Positions 1-8,073 of a stretch of DNA of 64,000 nucleotides are shown here, piece by piece. The stretch's first letter is position 1. Every line of letters begins with the position of its first letter. The stretch is from Vagococcus fessus (GTDB lineage: Bacteria > Bacillota > Bacilli > Lactobacillales > Vagococcaceae). The stretch is taken from the NCBI RefSeq assembly GCF_003987565.1, contig NZ_NGJY01000002.1, positions 62,001-126,000 on the forward strand, in the 5' to 3' direction. The position numbers and the translations under genes are program-made. The notes under the pieces are model-generated. The model had not been told where the DNA came from. It worked only from the letters and a program-made list of their open reading frames with translations, and did no database searches.

Positions 1-632
1 ATGGGAGCGAAGGCAAAAGCCGCAATCCCATCCACTGTTAAGTACCCTTCTTTAAAGCCTTTACCAAAGACACCTGATTCAAAAGCAGGCGTTGGCGCTT
101 GAATACGTCCCATGGGATAAAGTATTGCAACTGCCACCAATAGAGTAATCAATAAAATTTTAACCGGTGTTAAATACTTCCCCACCACATCAACAACCTT
201 ACCTGGGGCTAAAGATAAGACACAAGCTATACTGAAAAAAATTAAGGTAAATATGAACAAAGTGGTTGATTCTCCTAATTGCGTACTAAACGGTTTGATG
301 CCAATCTCAAAAGCAACCGTCCCTGTACGTGGCATGGCGAAAAATGGACCGATAGACAAGTACATCACAACAGCAAAAACAATCCCAAATTTCGGAGATA
401 CTCTGGCGGCCAACTCTTCCACATCATTTTTACCGCTGTAAACTAAGGTTAAAACAGAAGCTAACGGTAAAAATATTCCAGTTAATACAAAACCTACCAT
501 TACTGTCACAACATTTGTTCCTGCTTCTTGTCCTAATATTGCTGGAAAAATTAAATTACCTGCTCCAAAGAACATGGCGAATAACATCATTCCTAAAACT
601 AACACATACGAAAATGGTAATTTCTTAGACAT
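1..632 (-). CDS. brnQ: Branched-chain amino acid carrier BrnQ (5' part, truncated by window)
   Basis: Sodium-coupled uptake carrier for leucine, isoleucine and valine in the cytoplasmic membrane. Only the first 210 codons are present; the gene leaves the window at base 1. The start ATG (632-630) follows an AAGGAGAT ribosome site. The translation shows the family N-terminus: KKLPFSYVLVLGMMLFAMFF, then GAGNLIFP at about residues 24-31, then alternating hydrophobic helices with the conserved FFAMPRTGTVAFE segment. The long leader upstream carries an intrinsic terminator, so expression may be attenuated. Family assignment is firm; substrate preference is from the family. Confidence 0.93.
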   Translation of the reverse strand, partial: MSKKLPFSYVLVLGMMLFAMFFGAGNLIFPAILGQEAGTNVVTVMVGFVLTGIFLPLASVLTLVYSGKNDVEELAARVSPKFGIVFAVVMYLSIGPFFAMPRTGTVAFEIGIKPFSTQLGESTTLFIFTLIFFSIACVLSLAPGKVVDVVGKYLTPVKILLITLLVAVAILYPMGRIQAPTPAFESGVFGKGFKEGYLTVDGIAAFAFAP

Positions 633-759
633 AAATTATCTCCTTCTCTAAAAAAACAGTCTTCAACTCTTATAATTCATGGTTGAAAACTGTTTATAAA
701 CAATTAATTTGCATAAAGGATCAGTCAGTTGAAATTATATAATTGTTCTTGTTCCAAAT

Positions 760-794
760 AAAAAAGAGGCACCGGACAACTAATCCGGTGCCTC
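760..794 (-). terminator. Intrinsic terminator inside the brnQ leader (candidate attenuator)
   Basis: Arms 766-776 and 784-794 pair over 11 bases around a 7-base loop. In the minus direction a run of six U follows. It lies between the brnQ promoter (962-991) and the brnQ start, so it should end part of the brnQ transcripts. A GCCTC stretch earlier in the leader could pair weakly with the first arm. Confidence 0.75.
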
Positions 795-961
795 AAGTCT
801 AGTTACACTAACAACTTAGGTATGTACTCTGATCAATCTACCGAAAAGAGGCTCTACTCTTTTTAAAAGTTGGTTTTGCAAAAACTTGCGACTTCCTTGA
901 TTATCGGTCAATTGATTGTATTCACAATCCTATTTATTTTTCTATTTCTTTGAGTCATCCC

Positions 962-991
962 ATTGTAAGCGCTAAACCTCAGTAGAGTCAA
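962..991 (-). promoter_or_regulatory. brnQ promoter with overlapping cre-like site
   Basis: Minus-strand -35 TTGACT (986-991) and -10 TACAAT (962-967) with an 18-base spacer. A cre-like TGTAAGCGCTAAAC (plus strand, 964-977; 12 of 14 consensus positions) covers the -10, suggesting CcpA repression. Predicted start near 955 gives a leader of about 320 nt. The gene-free stretch 633-1058 otherwise holds the attenuator hairpin and the 1027-1057 terminator. Confidence 0.6.
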
Positions 992-1026
992 GGATTCATT
1001 TTTAGTAGTTGGTCAAAATAACAGTA

Positions 1027-1057
1027 AAAAGAACTACCCTAAAAAGGGTAGTTCTAA
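1027..1057. terminator. Terminator after the GNAT gene
   Basis: GAACTACCCT/AGGGTAGTTC arms with a short A-rich loop. T-rich flanks on both sides make it work mainly for the minus-strand acetyltransferase that stops at 1059, separating it from the brnQ promoter. Confidence 0.75.
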
Positions 1058-1058
1058 T

Positions 1059-1598
1059 TTAACGTATTGTATACCACTCTGAACGACTTAATCTCGTTAA
1101 GTCTTCCGTCTTAGTTTGATTTATTAACTTAAATTCAACATCTTCTAGAGTCTTTATATACTTAAATCCTATTTTTTCTTGAACACGTTTTGAATTCAAA
1201 TTATCCGTAAACGCAGCGCACCAGATATAGTCTAACCCTATAATATCAAATCCCTGATTTAACACGGCTCGAACCGCTTCTGGTATTAAGCCTTTACCCC
1301 AATAGTCTTCAGCTATCCAGTAGCCTATCTCACCTTCAGCATCTGACATAAAATCACGTTTCCCGATATTTAAATCAATACAACCAATGACTTCATCAAG
1401 GTTGTCTTTAGAGACTATTGCAAAGATCAATTCTCCTGTTAAGACTGTTTGAATGATTTCAAGACTTTCTTCCTCGCTTGTATGGGCTGGCCATCCTGCT
1501 TGCGGCCCAACCTTAGGGTTGCTTGCATACTTGTATAATGAGGGAGCATCACTCGAGTTAAACGGTCGAAGAATCAAGCATTCTGTTTCTAACTTCAT
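1059..1598 (-). CDS. GNAT family N-acetyltransferase (RimJ/RimL type)
   Basis: Cytoplasmic acetyl-CoA-dependent acetyltransferase, 179 residues, the usual size. It starts with the RimJ/L hallmark LETECLILRPF (3-13). Motif A is seen as IGYWIAEDYWGKG (91-103), the acetyl-CoA pyrophosphate loop, followed by NLNSKRVQEKIGF (133-145). The target could be a ribosomal protein N-terminus or a small molecule; nothing here decides. It starts 15 bases after the FMN reductase stop and is probably co-transcribed with it. Confidence 0.88.
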   Translation of the reverse strand: MKLETECLILRPFNSSDAPSLYKYASNPKVGPQAGWPAHTSEEESLEIIQTVLTGELIFAIVSKDNLDEVIGCIDLNIGKRDFMSDAEGEIGYWIAEDYWGKGLIPEAVRAVLNQGFDIIGLDYIWCAAFTDNLNSKRVQEKIGFKYIKTLEDVEFKLINQTKTEDLTRLSRSEWYTIR

Positions 1599-1613
1599 TA
1601 GTTAACCTCATCT

Positions 1614-2174
1614 CTATTTGTAAAACTGTTCTGTAAATAACACAAACCCATTTACTATACCTTGGAAGAATTTAACTGTATCTTCTTTCGTGATAGTTCC
1701 ATCTTCATTAATAAATGACGTCACATTTCCTAAATAAACTTCTGGTTGTGGAGCAGCTGTCACGCCTAGTACAACTAAGGTTTGACGTAAATGATGATGT
1801 GCTCCAAATCCACCTGTTGCGCCTATTGAGCCACTAACAACAGCCGCAGGTTTTCCGCCCCAAGCATTTTCACCGAACGGACGTGATGCTACATCTAATG
1901 CATTTTTCATAGCAGCAGGCATCGAACGATTATACTCAGGTGTTACAAATAAGAACCCTTCTTTTTCCGCTACTTTTTCTCTAAAATCAGTCCAGGCTTG
2001 TGGGACATTTCCCGGTGTATCTAAATCTTCATTATAAAGAGGCAAGCTACCAATCTCGATCATCTCTACTTGGTACTCTGATGGAAATAAGCTCATTAAT
2101 TTTGTTGCGATCTGACGATTATAAGACCCTTTTCTTAAACTACCTACGATAACACCAATTTTTCTGTTTGCCAT
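1614..2174 (-). CDS. NAD(P)H-dependent FMN reductase / quinone reductase-like flavoprotein
   Basis: Flavodoxin-like fold reductase of the NADPH-dependent FMN reductase family, 186 residues. The FMN phosphate loop GSLRKGSYN lies at 11-19 and the signature PEYNRSMPAAMKNALD from about 79. I chose ATG 2174: an in-frame GTG at 2183 sits almost on top of the AGGAG site, whereas 2174 is about 10 bases from it. Likely role is reduction of flavins, quinones, azo or nitro compounds with NAD(P)H. First gene of a two-gene unit with the downstream GNAT. Confidence 0.9.
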   Translation of the reverse strand: MANRKIGVIVGSLRKGSYNRQIATKLMSLFPSEYQVEMIEIGSLPLYNEDLDTPGNVPQAWTDFREKVAEKEGFLFVTPEYNRSMPAAMKNALDVASRPFGENAWGGKPAAVVSGSIGATGGFGAHHHLRQTLVVLGVTAAPQPEVYLGNVTSFINEDGTITKEDTVKFFQGIVNGFVLFTEQFYK

Positions 2175-2302
2175 TATTTCCACTCTCCTCTGAGTTTTAA
2201 ATTAAAAAAGAAGCATGTTCCTGTTTCAGTCGATTGACTATCATGTTTCTCTTTATACATTAATTTAAACAAATAATAATCATTTTGTAAAAGAATAACC
2301 TG

Positions 2303-3292
2303 TTAATTTGGCAAACTTTCTTTTAACGCCTTAAAATAATCAGGTGAAAAAATCTGGCGAGGGTTCCAGATGGCTTCTAAAACTGTCCCTGTATGAGTCG
2401 TTTGATGACGTTTTTTTAGCATTTGATGTGTCCCATTTTTCACGTGATGAACTGTTAAACTATCACCTGGAAGCTCTTCCTTATAAATCTTTTCTGTTTC
2501 ATATACATCAACATTGATATCTGCATCTCCTATTATTAAATGGTATGGTTTTGTTATTTTTTTCAAGTCATTCGTCACATCAAGACTCCTATTTTTGACA
2601 ATAAAATCCCATCTCTCTTTAGATAATGGCTCATCATCACACTTACTCTCCAGATAACCGTCATAATCGTCTTTTTCTAAATAGTTATTAACTATTTCTT
2701 CTTTTTTTAATTTCGCTTCAATTTCAGTTTCAATCTTCCCTTCCTCTTTCATTGCAGCGATTGTATTGTATCTTCCTTGTCTTAACCAGTTAACAGCTGG
2801 AGCTACTCCTATAGCAAATGTCACCTTATTATTATGATTCAATACTTTTGGAATAACCCATCCCCCTTGGCTAGCACCCCATACACCAACTTTTTTCTTA
2901 TCAATATCAAAGTGAGTTAAAGCCCATTCAATAACATCATTCGCTTCTTTTTCACGGTCAACCATATTTTGACTTAACCAGTTTCCCTCCGAATTTCCTA
3001 CCCCTCTTTTGTCCCAACTCACACTAATATAATTCTCTTTTGCTAACACTTCCCATGCTGGATAATACCCTTCATCGGCATTTTTAGTTGTTGGACCATC
3101 TCCATGTATAAAGAAAATAATACCTGGCTTTTCTTTCGTTTTTTTCTGAGGTAAGGCATATTCTAATTGAAGTTTGCCTTCTTTCGTTTCGAGTACCTCA
3201 TCCTCTAGTTTCATATCAAAATTATTTTGGTATAATATCACACCAATTAAAACTAAAATAACAGTCGTACATCCCATTATAATTTTCTTCAT
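2303..3292 (-). CDS. Membrane-anchored alpha/beta hydrolase
   Basis: Serine hydrolase, 329 residues. One N-terminal hydrophobic helix (about 4-21) should tether it outside the membrane. The nucleophile elbow GASQGG places Ser at 141. Asp256/258 in IIGDADINVD and His289 in KNGTHQ fit the rest of the triad; FFIHGDGP (60-67) is the oxyanion loop. The ATG follows directly on the TAA of the upstream GNAT gene, with its AAGGAGG site inside that gene, so translation is coupled. Substrate unknown; peptidase or esterase are possible. Confidence 0.85.
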   Translation of the reverse strand: MKKIIMGCTTVILVLIGVILYQNNFDMKLEDEVLETKEGKLQLEYALPQKKTKEKPGIIFFIHGDGPTTKNADEGYYPAWEVLAKENYISVSWDKRGVGNSEGNWLSQNMVDREKEANDVIEWALTHFDIDKKKVGVWGASQGGWVIPKVLNHNNKVTFAIGVAPAVNWLRQGRYNTIAAMKEEGKIETEIEAKLKKEEIVNNYLEKDDYDGYLESKCDDEPLSKERWDFIVKNRSLDVTNDLKKITKPYHLIIGDADINVDVYETEKIYKEELPGDSLTVHHVKNGTHQMLKKRHQTTHTGTVLEAIWNPRQIFSPDYFKALKESLPN

Positions 3293-3862
3293 TTAATCCA
3301 CCTCCTTAACCATTTTCAACCAACTTCTTTCTCCTAAAATCCCTCTTGTGAGCCAAGAATTTAATTGTCCAATCACTTTGAATCCTCTATTTTTATACAA
3401 GGCTAATGCCTTTTTATTATCAACGGCTACCATCAAGGAGACTGTGTTAATATCTGATTGTCCCATAGCAAATTTTTCAATAAATGCCAGACAACTTTGG
3501 CCAATCCCTTTTCCTCTATATTCCTTTGCAACTGCTATAAATGACAAATAACACTCATTAGGATGAACCGATTCTCCTAACAGTTTCACTCCCAAGTGCC
3601 AACGCCAATTTTTTAGTGCAAATGATTTTTTTATTTTAGGCATAGGTTCCACAAAAGAACCACTTAAACCGAATACTCCCGCCAACTCATCTTGATCAAA
3701 TACACCATAGACATACTCAGTCTGGTCAAGCTCCTTGTATAATCTGTAAAAATTTTCAAAATCACACGGCCTAATCATTCTGCTCCACTTACTGATAAAA
3801 GATTCAAACATTAAATACAGTTCTTTCTCATCTAACTTCTCTAATTTTTCAATTTTAATCAT
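3293..3862 (-). CDS. GNAT family N-acetyltransferase
   Basis: 189 residues. The acetyl-CoA loop RGKGIGQS is at 116-123, followed by CLAFIEKFA and the C-terminal ALALYKNRGFKVIGQ, all standard GNAT. Its ATG lies inside the end of the MerR gene (8-base overlap), and its TAA abuts the ATG of the hydrolase. The three genes therefore form one tightly coupled unit controlled by the MerR protein. Target unknown; a detoxification role is only inferred from the regulator. Confidence 0.87.
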   Translation of the reverse strand: MIKIEKLEKLDEKELYLMFESFISKWSRMIRPCDFENFYRLYKELDQTEYVYGVFDQDELAGVFGLSGSFVEPMPKIKKSFALKNWRWHLGVKLLGESVHPNECYLSFIAVAKEYRGKGIGQSCLAFIEKFAMGQSDINTVSLMVAVDNKKALALYKNRGFKVIGQLNSWLTRGILGERSWLKMVKEVD

Positions 3863-4583
3863 TATAGGTGAGCTCCAATACTTTTAATGATAACTGCTTA
3901 CCTACTGATAAGAACCTACTATTGTCTTCCACTATAACTATAGGCAGAGCTGATATCGTTAGGAAATCTTCTAGCTTTTGTTCGAACTCTTCTGTGGTTT
4001 CAGCTGTTAGGGTTTGGTATGAATAAGTCCCTTCAGGTAAAACCATACTTGTTTTCTCTGTCGTTTCAACACATACATCATAAGACTTCTCTCGGATGAT
4101 ATAGTAAACTTTAGCCATCATAAAATCAGATGGCTGCTCAAATATAGTTAAGACGGATAAATCCATCGGTTCTTCTAACTCTAATGTTTTAATGACAGTT
4201 AAGTAAACTGGATTTTTTATGATATAGTTTTGCTGCAATGCTTCTTCGGTTAACACAAGTTGGTCATCTATTTTTTCTTCTAATTGAGTGAGTCGTAATA
4301 TCTCATCTCTAATCTCACTTTTTTTATTTTTTAATAGATCTGAATAACTATCCTCAGAATTATCTGCCATACTATCTTTAATTTCTTTTACCGACAACCC
4401 CAGCTCTCTCATAAATAAAATAAAAGATAACTCATACGCTTCTGACATACCGTACTGACGATAGCCATTTTCAGCAATCTTTGCCGGTAATAACAAGCCT
4501 TTTTCTTCATAATGTCTTATACCATGGTGTGTCGTACCAAACATTTTTGCAAACGCTGATATAGTTAGTAATTCCTCTTCCAT
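3855..4583 (-). CDS. MerR family transcriptional regulator with effector-binding-like domain
   Basis: DNA-binding winged helix at about 5-70 (LTISAFAKMFGTTHHGIRHYEEKGLL), a coiled linker, then a roughly 150-residue domain like the multidrug-binding BmrR/GyrI type. 242 residues. I prefer ATG 4583 over an in-frame GTG at 4592 because AGAGGTG is correctly spaced to the ATG. It heads the operon with the GNAT and hydrolase genes. Its promoter has the 19-base spacer and dyad that MerR proteins act on, so autoregulation is likely. Confidence 0.88.
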   Translation of the reverse strand: MEEELLTISAFAKMFGTTHHGIRHYEEKGLLLPAKIAENGYRQYGMSEAYELSFILFMRELGLSVKEIKDSMADNSEDSYSDLLKNKKSEIRDEILRLTQLEEKIDDQLVLTEEALQQNYIIKNPVYLTVIKTLELEEPMDLSVLTIFEQPSDFMMAKVYYIIREKSYDVCVETTEKTSMVLPEGTYSYQTLTAETTEEFEQKLEDFLTISALPIVIVEDNSRFLSVGKQLSLKVLELTYND

Positions 4584-4602
4584 TTCTATCACCTCTACTT
4601 AG

Positions 4603-4633
4603 AGTATAAACCCTAGGGTAACCCAAGGGTCAA
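4603..4633 (-). promoter_or_regulatory. MerR-type promoter with dyad operator
   Basis: -35 TTGACC (4628-4633) and -10 TATACT (4603-4608) are separated by 19 bases. The spacer is almost filled by the dyad CCCTTGGGTTACCCTAGGG. An over-long spacer with a dyad is the MerR-family arrangement in which the activator twists the promoter to align the boxes. Confidence 0.8.
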
Positions 4634-4641
4634 TCTTTTTA

Positions 4642-4676
4642 TAAAAAAAACTCTCTTGCCTATCCAAAAGAGTTTT
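4642..4676 (-). terminator. Terminator of the carboxypeptidase gene
   Basis: AAAACTCT/AGAGTTTT arms (4647-4654 and 4668-4675) with a U-run in the minus direction, just below the stop at 4686. Confidence 0.75.
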
Positions 4677-4685
4677 TACTTATTT

Positions 4686-5573
4686 TTATAAAGAATCATA
4701 GACTGTTCGTGCATCTATCATATTAAATTGTTCCGTTGTATGGTCACCCTTTGCGCCAACCGTAATCAAAATATATTCCTGCCCTTTAACCTCAGCAAGC
4801 GTAGCCAAACAAAGTCCTGCTTCTTCTGTATAACCTGTTTTACCACCTAATAGATGACCATTTTTAAGCTGTGGATCTCCAAACTTACTAAATAAAGAAC
4901 TCGTAAAGGAGTATGTTTCATCCTGATAATAGTCTGTCGTGAAAACTGTTCTAAACGTCTCATTTTTTAAACTGTATAATAATAGCTTCGCTAAATCTGA
5001 TAATGTGGCATACTGGTTGGCTTCTTCTGTTCCATAACCATTTGTAAAATGAGTGTTCATCATCTCTAATTCTTTTGCTTTTTCATTCATCAAATCTGTG
5101 AATACTTCTTCTGACCCTGCTGTTGTTATAGCAAGTGCTATCGCTGCATCAGCTCCTGATGGTAGCATTAATCCGTATAACATTTCTTCAACTGTCACGT
5201 AGACATTCGGTTGAAATCCTGCAACAGATGCGCCTTCGATTAACAATCGCTCATTCGCATCACCTGAAACAAGAACCGGTTTGGTTAACTCTTGACCATA
5301 TTGGTCTGCTAATTCGATAGCCAAAATTGCCGTCATTATCTTAGCCAATGATGCTGGCTTTATCCGTTTATCTTTTCCTTTATCAAGTAAAACTTGACCA
5401 TCAGCTGTCATTAACAAGGCCTGCTGGCTAGTTAATTTTATTCTATTCCCATTTGTCATTTTAACTTTTTCATTAGACAATCCTACAGTCAACTGATTCG
5501 TCGAAACTAAATAATAGCCAATACCTAAACCTATTATCACTACTCCAATAAGTACTTTCCAGTGTTTTTTCAT
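4686..5573 (-). CDS. Serine-type D-Ala-D-Ala carboxypeptidase (peptidase S11)
   Basis: Low-molecular-weight penicillin-binding protein that trims the terminal D-Ala of peptidoglycan pentapeptides outside the membrane. 295 residues; an N-terminal membrane helix at 6-24 acts as signal anchor. The three active-site motifs are visible: SLAK (75-78, nucleophile Ser75), SGA (139-141, in place of the common SGN/SAN) and KTG (245-247). It ends right after the catalytic domain, without the usual C-terminal beta domain and amphipathic anchor, so the N-terminal helix must hold it. Single-gene unit. Confidence 0.9.
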   Translation of the reverse strand: MKKHWKVLIGVVIIGLGIGYYLVSTNQLTVGLSNEKVKMTNGNRIKLTSQQALLMTADGQVLLDKGKDKRIKPASLAKIMTAILAIELADQYGQELTKPVLVSGDANERLLIEGASVAGFQPNVYVTVEEMLYGLMLPSGADAAIALAITTAGSEEVFTDLMNEKAKELEMMNTHFTNGYGTEEANQYATLSDLAKLLLYSLKNETFRTVFTTDYYQDETYSFTSSLFSKFGDPQLKNGHLLGGKTGYTEEAGLCLATLAEVKGQEYILITVGAKGDHTTEQFNMIDARTVYDSL

Positions 5574-5661
5574 CGTATTCGCCTCCTCCTTCTATTAAAA
5601 CAAAAAATAAGGAGGAGTTTATATAGACTTTCTGATGATTTAGTTAAGGTAATCTTAATTC

Positions 5662-5690
5662 ACAAAAAAATCCCCTTTCAGAGGGGATTT
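5662..5690 (-). terminator. Terminator of the DUF2975/XRE pair
   Basis: AAATCCCCT/AGGGGATTT arms (5668-5676 and 5682-5690) with a U-tail in the minus direction, directly after the XRE stop. Confidence 0.8.
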
Positions 5691-5894
5691 TTACTCGTTG
5701 CAATATTCTAAAATATCGCCTGGTTGACACTCTAATGCCTCACAGATTTTTTCTAACGTTGAAAATTTAATAGCTTTAGCTTTTCCTGTTTTTAAAATAG
5801 ATAAATTGGCTGGCGTTATACCTATTTTTTCTGCTAACTCATTTGAGGACATTCCCCTTTGAGCCATGACAATATTTAAATTCACTTTAATCAC
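5691..5894 (-). CDS. Small XRE family regulator (YozG-like)
   Basis: A 67-residue protein consisting of one helix-turn-helix (about 14-57: MSSNELAEKIGITPANLSILKTGK, then EKICEALECQPGDIL). It starts at GTG 5894, with GAGGAGATG about 8 bases upstream. It follows the DUF2975 membrane protein by 15 bases. This XRE/DUF2975 pairing recurs in Firmicutes and suggests the membrane protein modulates or senses for the regulator. Targets unknown; the inverted repeat at 6540-6576 before the operon is a candidate site. Confidence 0.88.
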   Translation of the reverse strand: MIKVNLNIVMAQRGMSSNELAEKIGITPANLSILKTGKAKAIKFSTLEKICEALECQPGDILEYCNE

Positions 5895-5909
5895 AGTAGC
5901 ATCTCCTCA

Positions 5910-6482
5910 TTAAATGGTTAGTTCTTGTTCTCTTTTAATTTCTATCCCTTTGCGAATCGCATAGTGTAAAACTAATAAAATAATCAACTCACAGATAATT
6001 GAAATATAATCGACCTTAGCGATTAAATTCACTCCCTGAGAAGCCTGACTAATCGCACCTAATACAATATTATCAGAAACTGACGAAATAACATTAACAA
6101 TAATCGACATCACGACTGAAAATAAAATGAAACCTCTAAAATAATTTAAAAATTCTTTTGAAAATAGCCCACGCTTTATCGCTGCATTAATCAAACCATT
6201 AATAAAATAAAGAAAACCTAACACGCCAATTATTGCCACAATAATCAGAACTAATTCTATCTTCAAATGTTCTAGTACCGTTGATTCATCTAATAAATGG
6301 TCACCTTTTATGGTTAAATTTAACAAATCAAACTCTTTATTGCTACTAAAGCTCTCTCTAATAGTTGTATTTGTTAAAGACAATCCTGTTAATACACCTG
6401 CTAATGCCATTAAAAATAACGAAATTCCACCTATACTATTCACAACTTTCTTTAACCCTTTACCTAATACTGAATAATCCAT
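5910..6482 (-). CDS. DUF2975 family membrane protein
   Basis: 190 residues with four hydrophobic stretches (about 15-35, 74-97, 116-138, 155-175) separated by polar loops. This is the four-helix pattern of DUF2975. GGAG precedes the ATG. Encoded directly upstream of a one-domain XRE regulator, the typical partner. Biochemical role unknown; membrane-linked control of the regulator is an inference from pairing. Confidence 0.8.
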   Translation of the reverse strand: MDYSVLGKGLKKVVNSIGGISLFLMALAGVLTGLSLTNTTIRESFSSNKEFDLLNLTIKGDHLLDESTVLEHLKIELVLIIVAIIGVLGFLYFINGLINAAIKRGLFSKEFLNYFRGFILFSVVMSIIVNVISSVSDNIVLGAISQASQGVNLIAKVDYISIICELIILLVLHYAIRKGIEIKREQELTI

Positions 6483-6535
6483 TGCTCTCCACTCCCTAAC
6501 TTGATATGAGCTTATCTTACACCTTTATTTATTCT

Positions 6536-6576
6536 TCGTCAATACATTTTTATCGCAAAACAATAAAAATGTATTG
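6536..6576 (-). promoter_or_regulatory. 14-bp inverted repeat overlapping the DUF2975/XRE promoter
   Basis: Arms 6540-6553 and 6563-6576 are perfectly complementary over 14 bases with a 9-base spacer. The arm next to the genes touches the minus-strand -35 TTGACG (6536-6541), which is followed after 17 bases by TAAGAT. This is a good operator candidate for the XRE protein. Confidence 0.55.
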
Positions 6577-6579
6577 TTT

Positions 6580-6613
6580 AACAAAAATAAAAGACCACAA
6601 AAATGTGGTCTTT
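6580..6613 (-). terminator. Terminator downstream of DUF2200 gene
   Basis: AAAGACCACA/TGTGGTCTTT arms (6590-6599 and 6604-6613) with a U-rich tail on the minus strand. Confidence 0.75.
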
Positions 6614-6692
6614 CGTTTTATTTATAGAGCATCGTCATCGTATAAAACTCCCTGTTAATCCCATTTCTTTCACCTTATTCTTATCTTAAAAT

Positions 6693-7046
6693 CTAACTTT
6701 CTCGCAAGATTTTTTCCATTTTTTTCCCTTTAGCTAATTCATCGACTAGCTTGTCCATATAACGGATTTTTTGCATCAAGGAGTCTTCAATCTCTTCAAC
6801 TCGGTAACCACAAATTACACCTTTTATTAGGCTCACATTCGGGTTAAGCTGCGGAGCTTCTTCAAAGAAAGTTTTAAAATCGACTTCTTTTTCAAGTTGA
6901 TGCTGTAATTCTGATTCTGTATAACCTGTTAACCATAAGATAACCTGGTCAAGCTCTGCTTTCGTCCGTTCTTTCTTCTCTACTTTTTTTAAATAGAGAG
7001 GGTAAACACTTGCAACTGACATCTTAAAAATTTTAGGCTCACTCAT
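6693..7046 (-). CDS. DUF2200 family protein
   Basis: A 117-residue soluble protein matching DUF2200: PKIFKMSVASVYPLYLKKVEKKERTK at the N-terminus, VILWLTGY at about 36-43, and VICGYRVEEIEDSLMQKIRYMDKLVDELAKGK at the C-terminus. Family members are small, of unknown function. Strong AAGGAGG site before the ATG. Single gene between its own terminator and the LacI gene. Confidence 0.82.
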   Translation of the reverse strand: MSEPKIFKMSVASVYPLYLKKVEKKERTKAELDQVILWLTGYTESELQHQLEKEVDFKTFFEEAPQLNPNVSLIKGVICGYRVEEIEDSLMQKIRYMDKLVDELAKGKKMEKILRES

Positions 7047-7127
7047 ATGAACGCCTCCTTATTGTCTATTACCACTAGTTTACCTTGAAAAAACAGCCAT
7101 TCAAACAAATCTGCTTTCCTGCTTTTA

Positions 7128-8057
7128 TTACCGCCAAATTAAATCATAGGGTAATTTAATTTTTTCTTTACTGTCTTCATAAAACAATCTAAATGCTGTT
7201 TCACCACATTCCACTAAATGGTGATTAACCGTTGAAAAATTAAGGACCTCACTAATGAGTAAATTATCGCGACCGATAACAAGTGGTGGTGTCTTGCCTT
7301 GCTTTTTGTAATGCTGCAAAATAGTCGCTCCTACCTCATCACCATTTGATAAGACAGCCTCTACACCTAGCTTCTCAAAATAACGCGCAGCTTCAATCCC
7401 CTCCGCCGCATGAATACAATCCCATTTTATCCACTCTTTTGAAAAATCAGGAATCAATTCCTCACACAAGTCTAAAATCAAACGTGAATTGTAACTCAAC
7501 CGCTTGCTTCGACCTAGTGTCAACCCAATTTTATTTAATCCTTTAGCTTGTAAAGAGGCTATCATCTCACGAATTGCTCCTTCTAAATCCGTGTACACAC
7601 ACCCAACCGAAACATCAGGTGACTCTTCACAAAAAATAATTCGCCCTTCATGTAAATAGGGAATAAATTTATCTAAGGTATTCGCACGTGTTGTTACAAT
7701 AAGGCCATCGAAAGTTTTTGCAGCAAACTCATCTAAATATTGTTTTTCTAACTCTGCTTCATAATTAGTTGGTAATAAGGTGACACGATACCCCTTTTCA
7801 AAAGCCGCTTTCGTTAGTCCTAAAAGTAGCTGGTCATAATAAGGATGATTTGTAAAAGGAATCAAGACTCCGATATTTTTGGTTTGACCCGTACTTAAAT
7901 TTTGAGCCGAACGATTAGGGACATAGTCCAACTCTTTCATAACAGCTAAAATCTCATCACGCTTTTCTTTAGCTACATACGGATGATGGTTAATCACTCT
8001 CGAAATGGTTGTAATGGAATACCCTGTTAGTTTTGCAATATCACGAATCGTCGCCAT
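7128..8057 (-). CDS. LacI family transcriptional regulator
   Basis: 309 residues. The N-terminal helix-turn-helix IRDIAKLTGYSITTISRVIN and hinge NRSAQNLSTGQTKNIGV (about 48-64) are typical, followed by a periplasmic-binding-protein-like sensor domain. It lies 16 bases after a small 86-residue gene in a two-gene unit. No sugar genes adjoin, so the ligand cannot be inferred. A TATGAAAC/GTTTCATA operator sits in the unit's own promoter, suggesting autoregulation. Confidence 0.9.
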   Translation of the reverse strand: MATIRDIAKLTGYSITTISRVINHHPYVAKEKRDEILAVMKELDYVPNRSAQNLSTGQTKNIGVLIPFTNHPYYDQLLLGLTKAAFEKGYRVTLLPTNYEAELEKQYLDEFAAKTFDGLIVTTRANTLDKFIPYLHEGRIIFCEESPDVSVGCVYTDLEGAIREMIASLQAKGLNKIGLTLGRSKRLSYNSRLILDLCEELIPDFSKEWIKWDCIHAAEGIEAARYFEKLGVEAVLSNGDEVGATILQHYKKQGKTPPLVIGRDNLLISEVLNFSTVNHHLVECGETAFRLFYEDSKEKIKLPYDLIWR

Positions 8058-8073
8058 GTCTGTCCCTCACTTT

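Noticed and set aside
915-958. Ile/Val-rich leader peptide for brnQ
   Set aside because: The ATG lies at or before the predicted transcript start and has no ribosome binding site.
760-990. T-box riboswitch before brnQ
   Set aside because: The conserved T-box sequence (AGGGTGGNACCGCG) and specifier-loop features are not present; only a terminator is certain.
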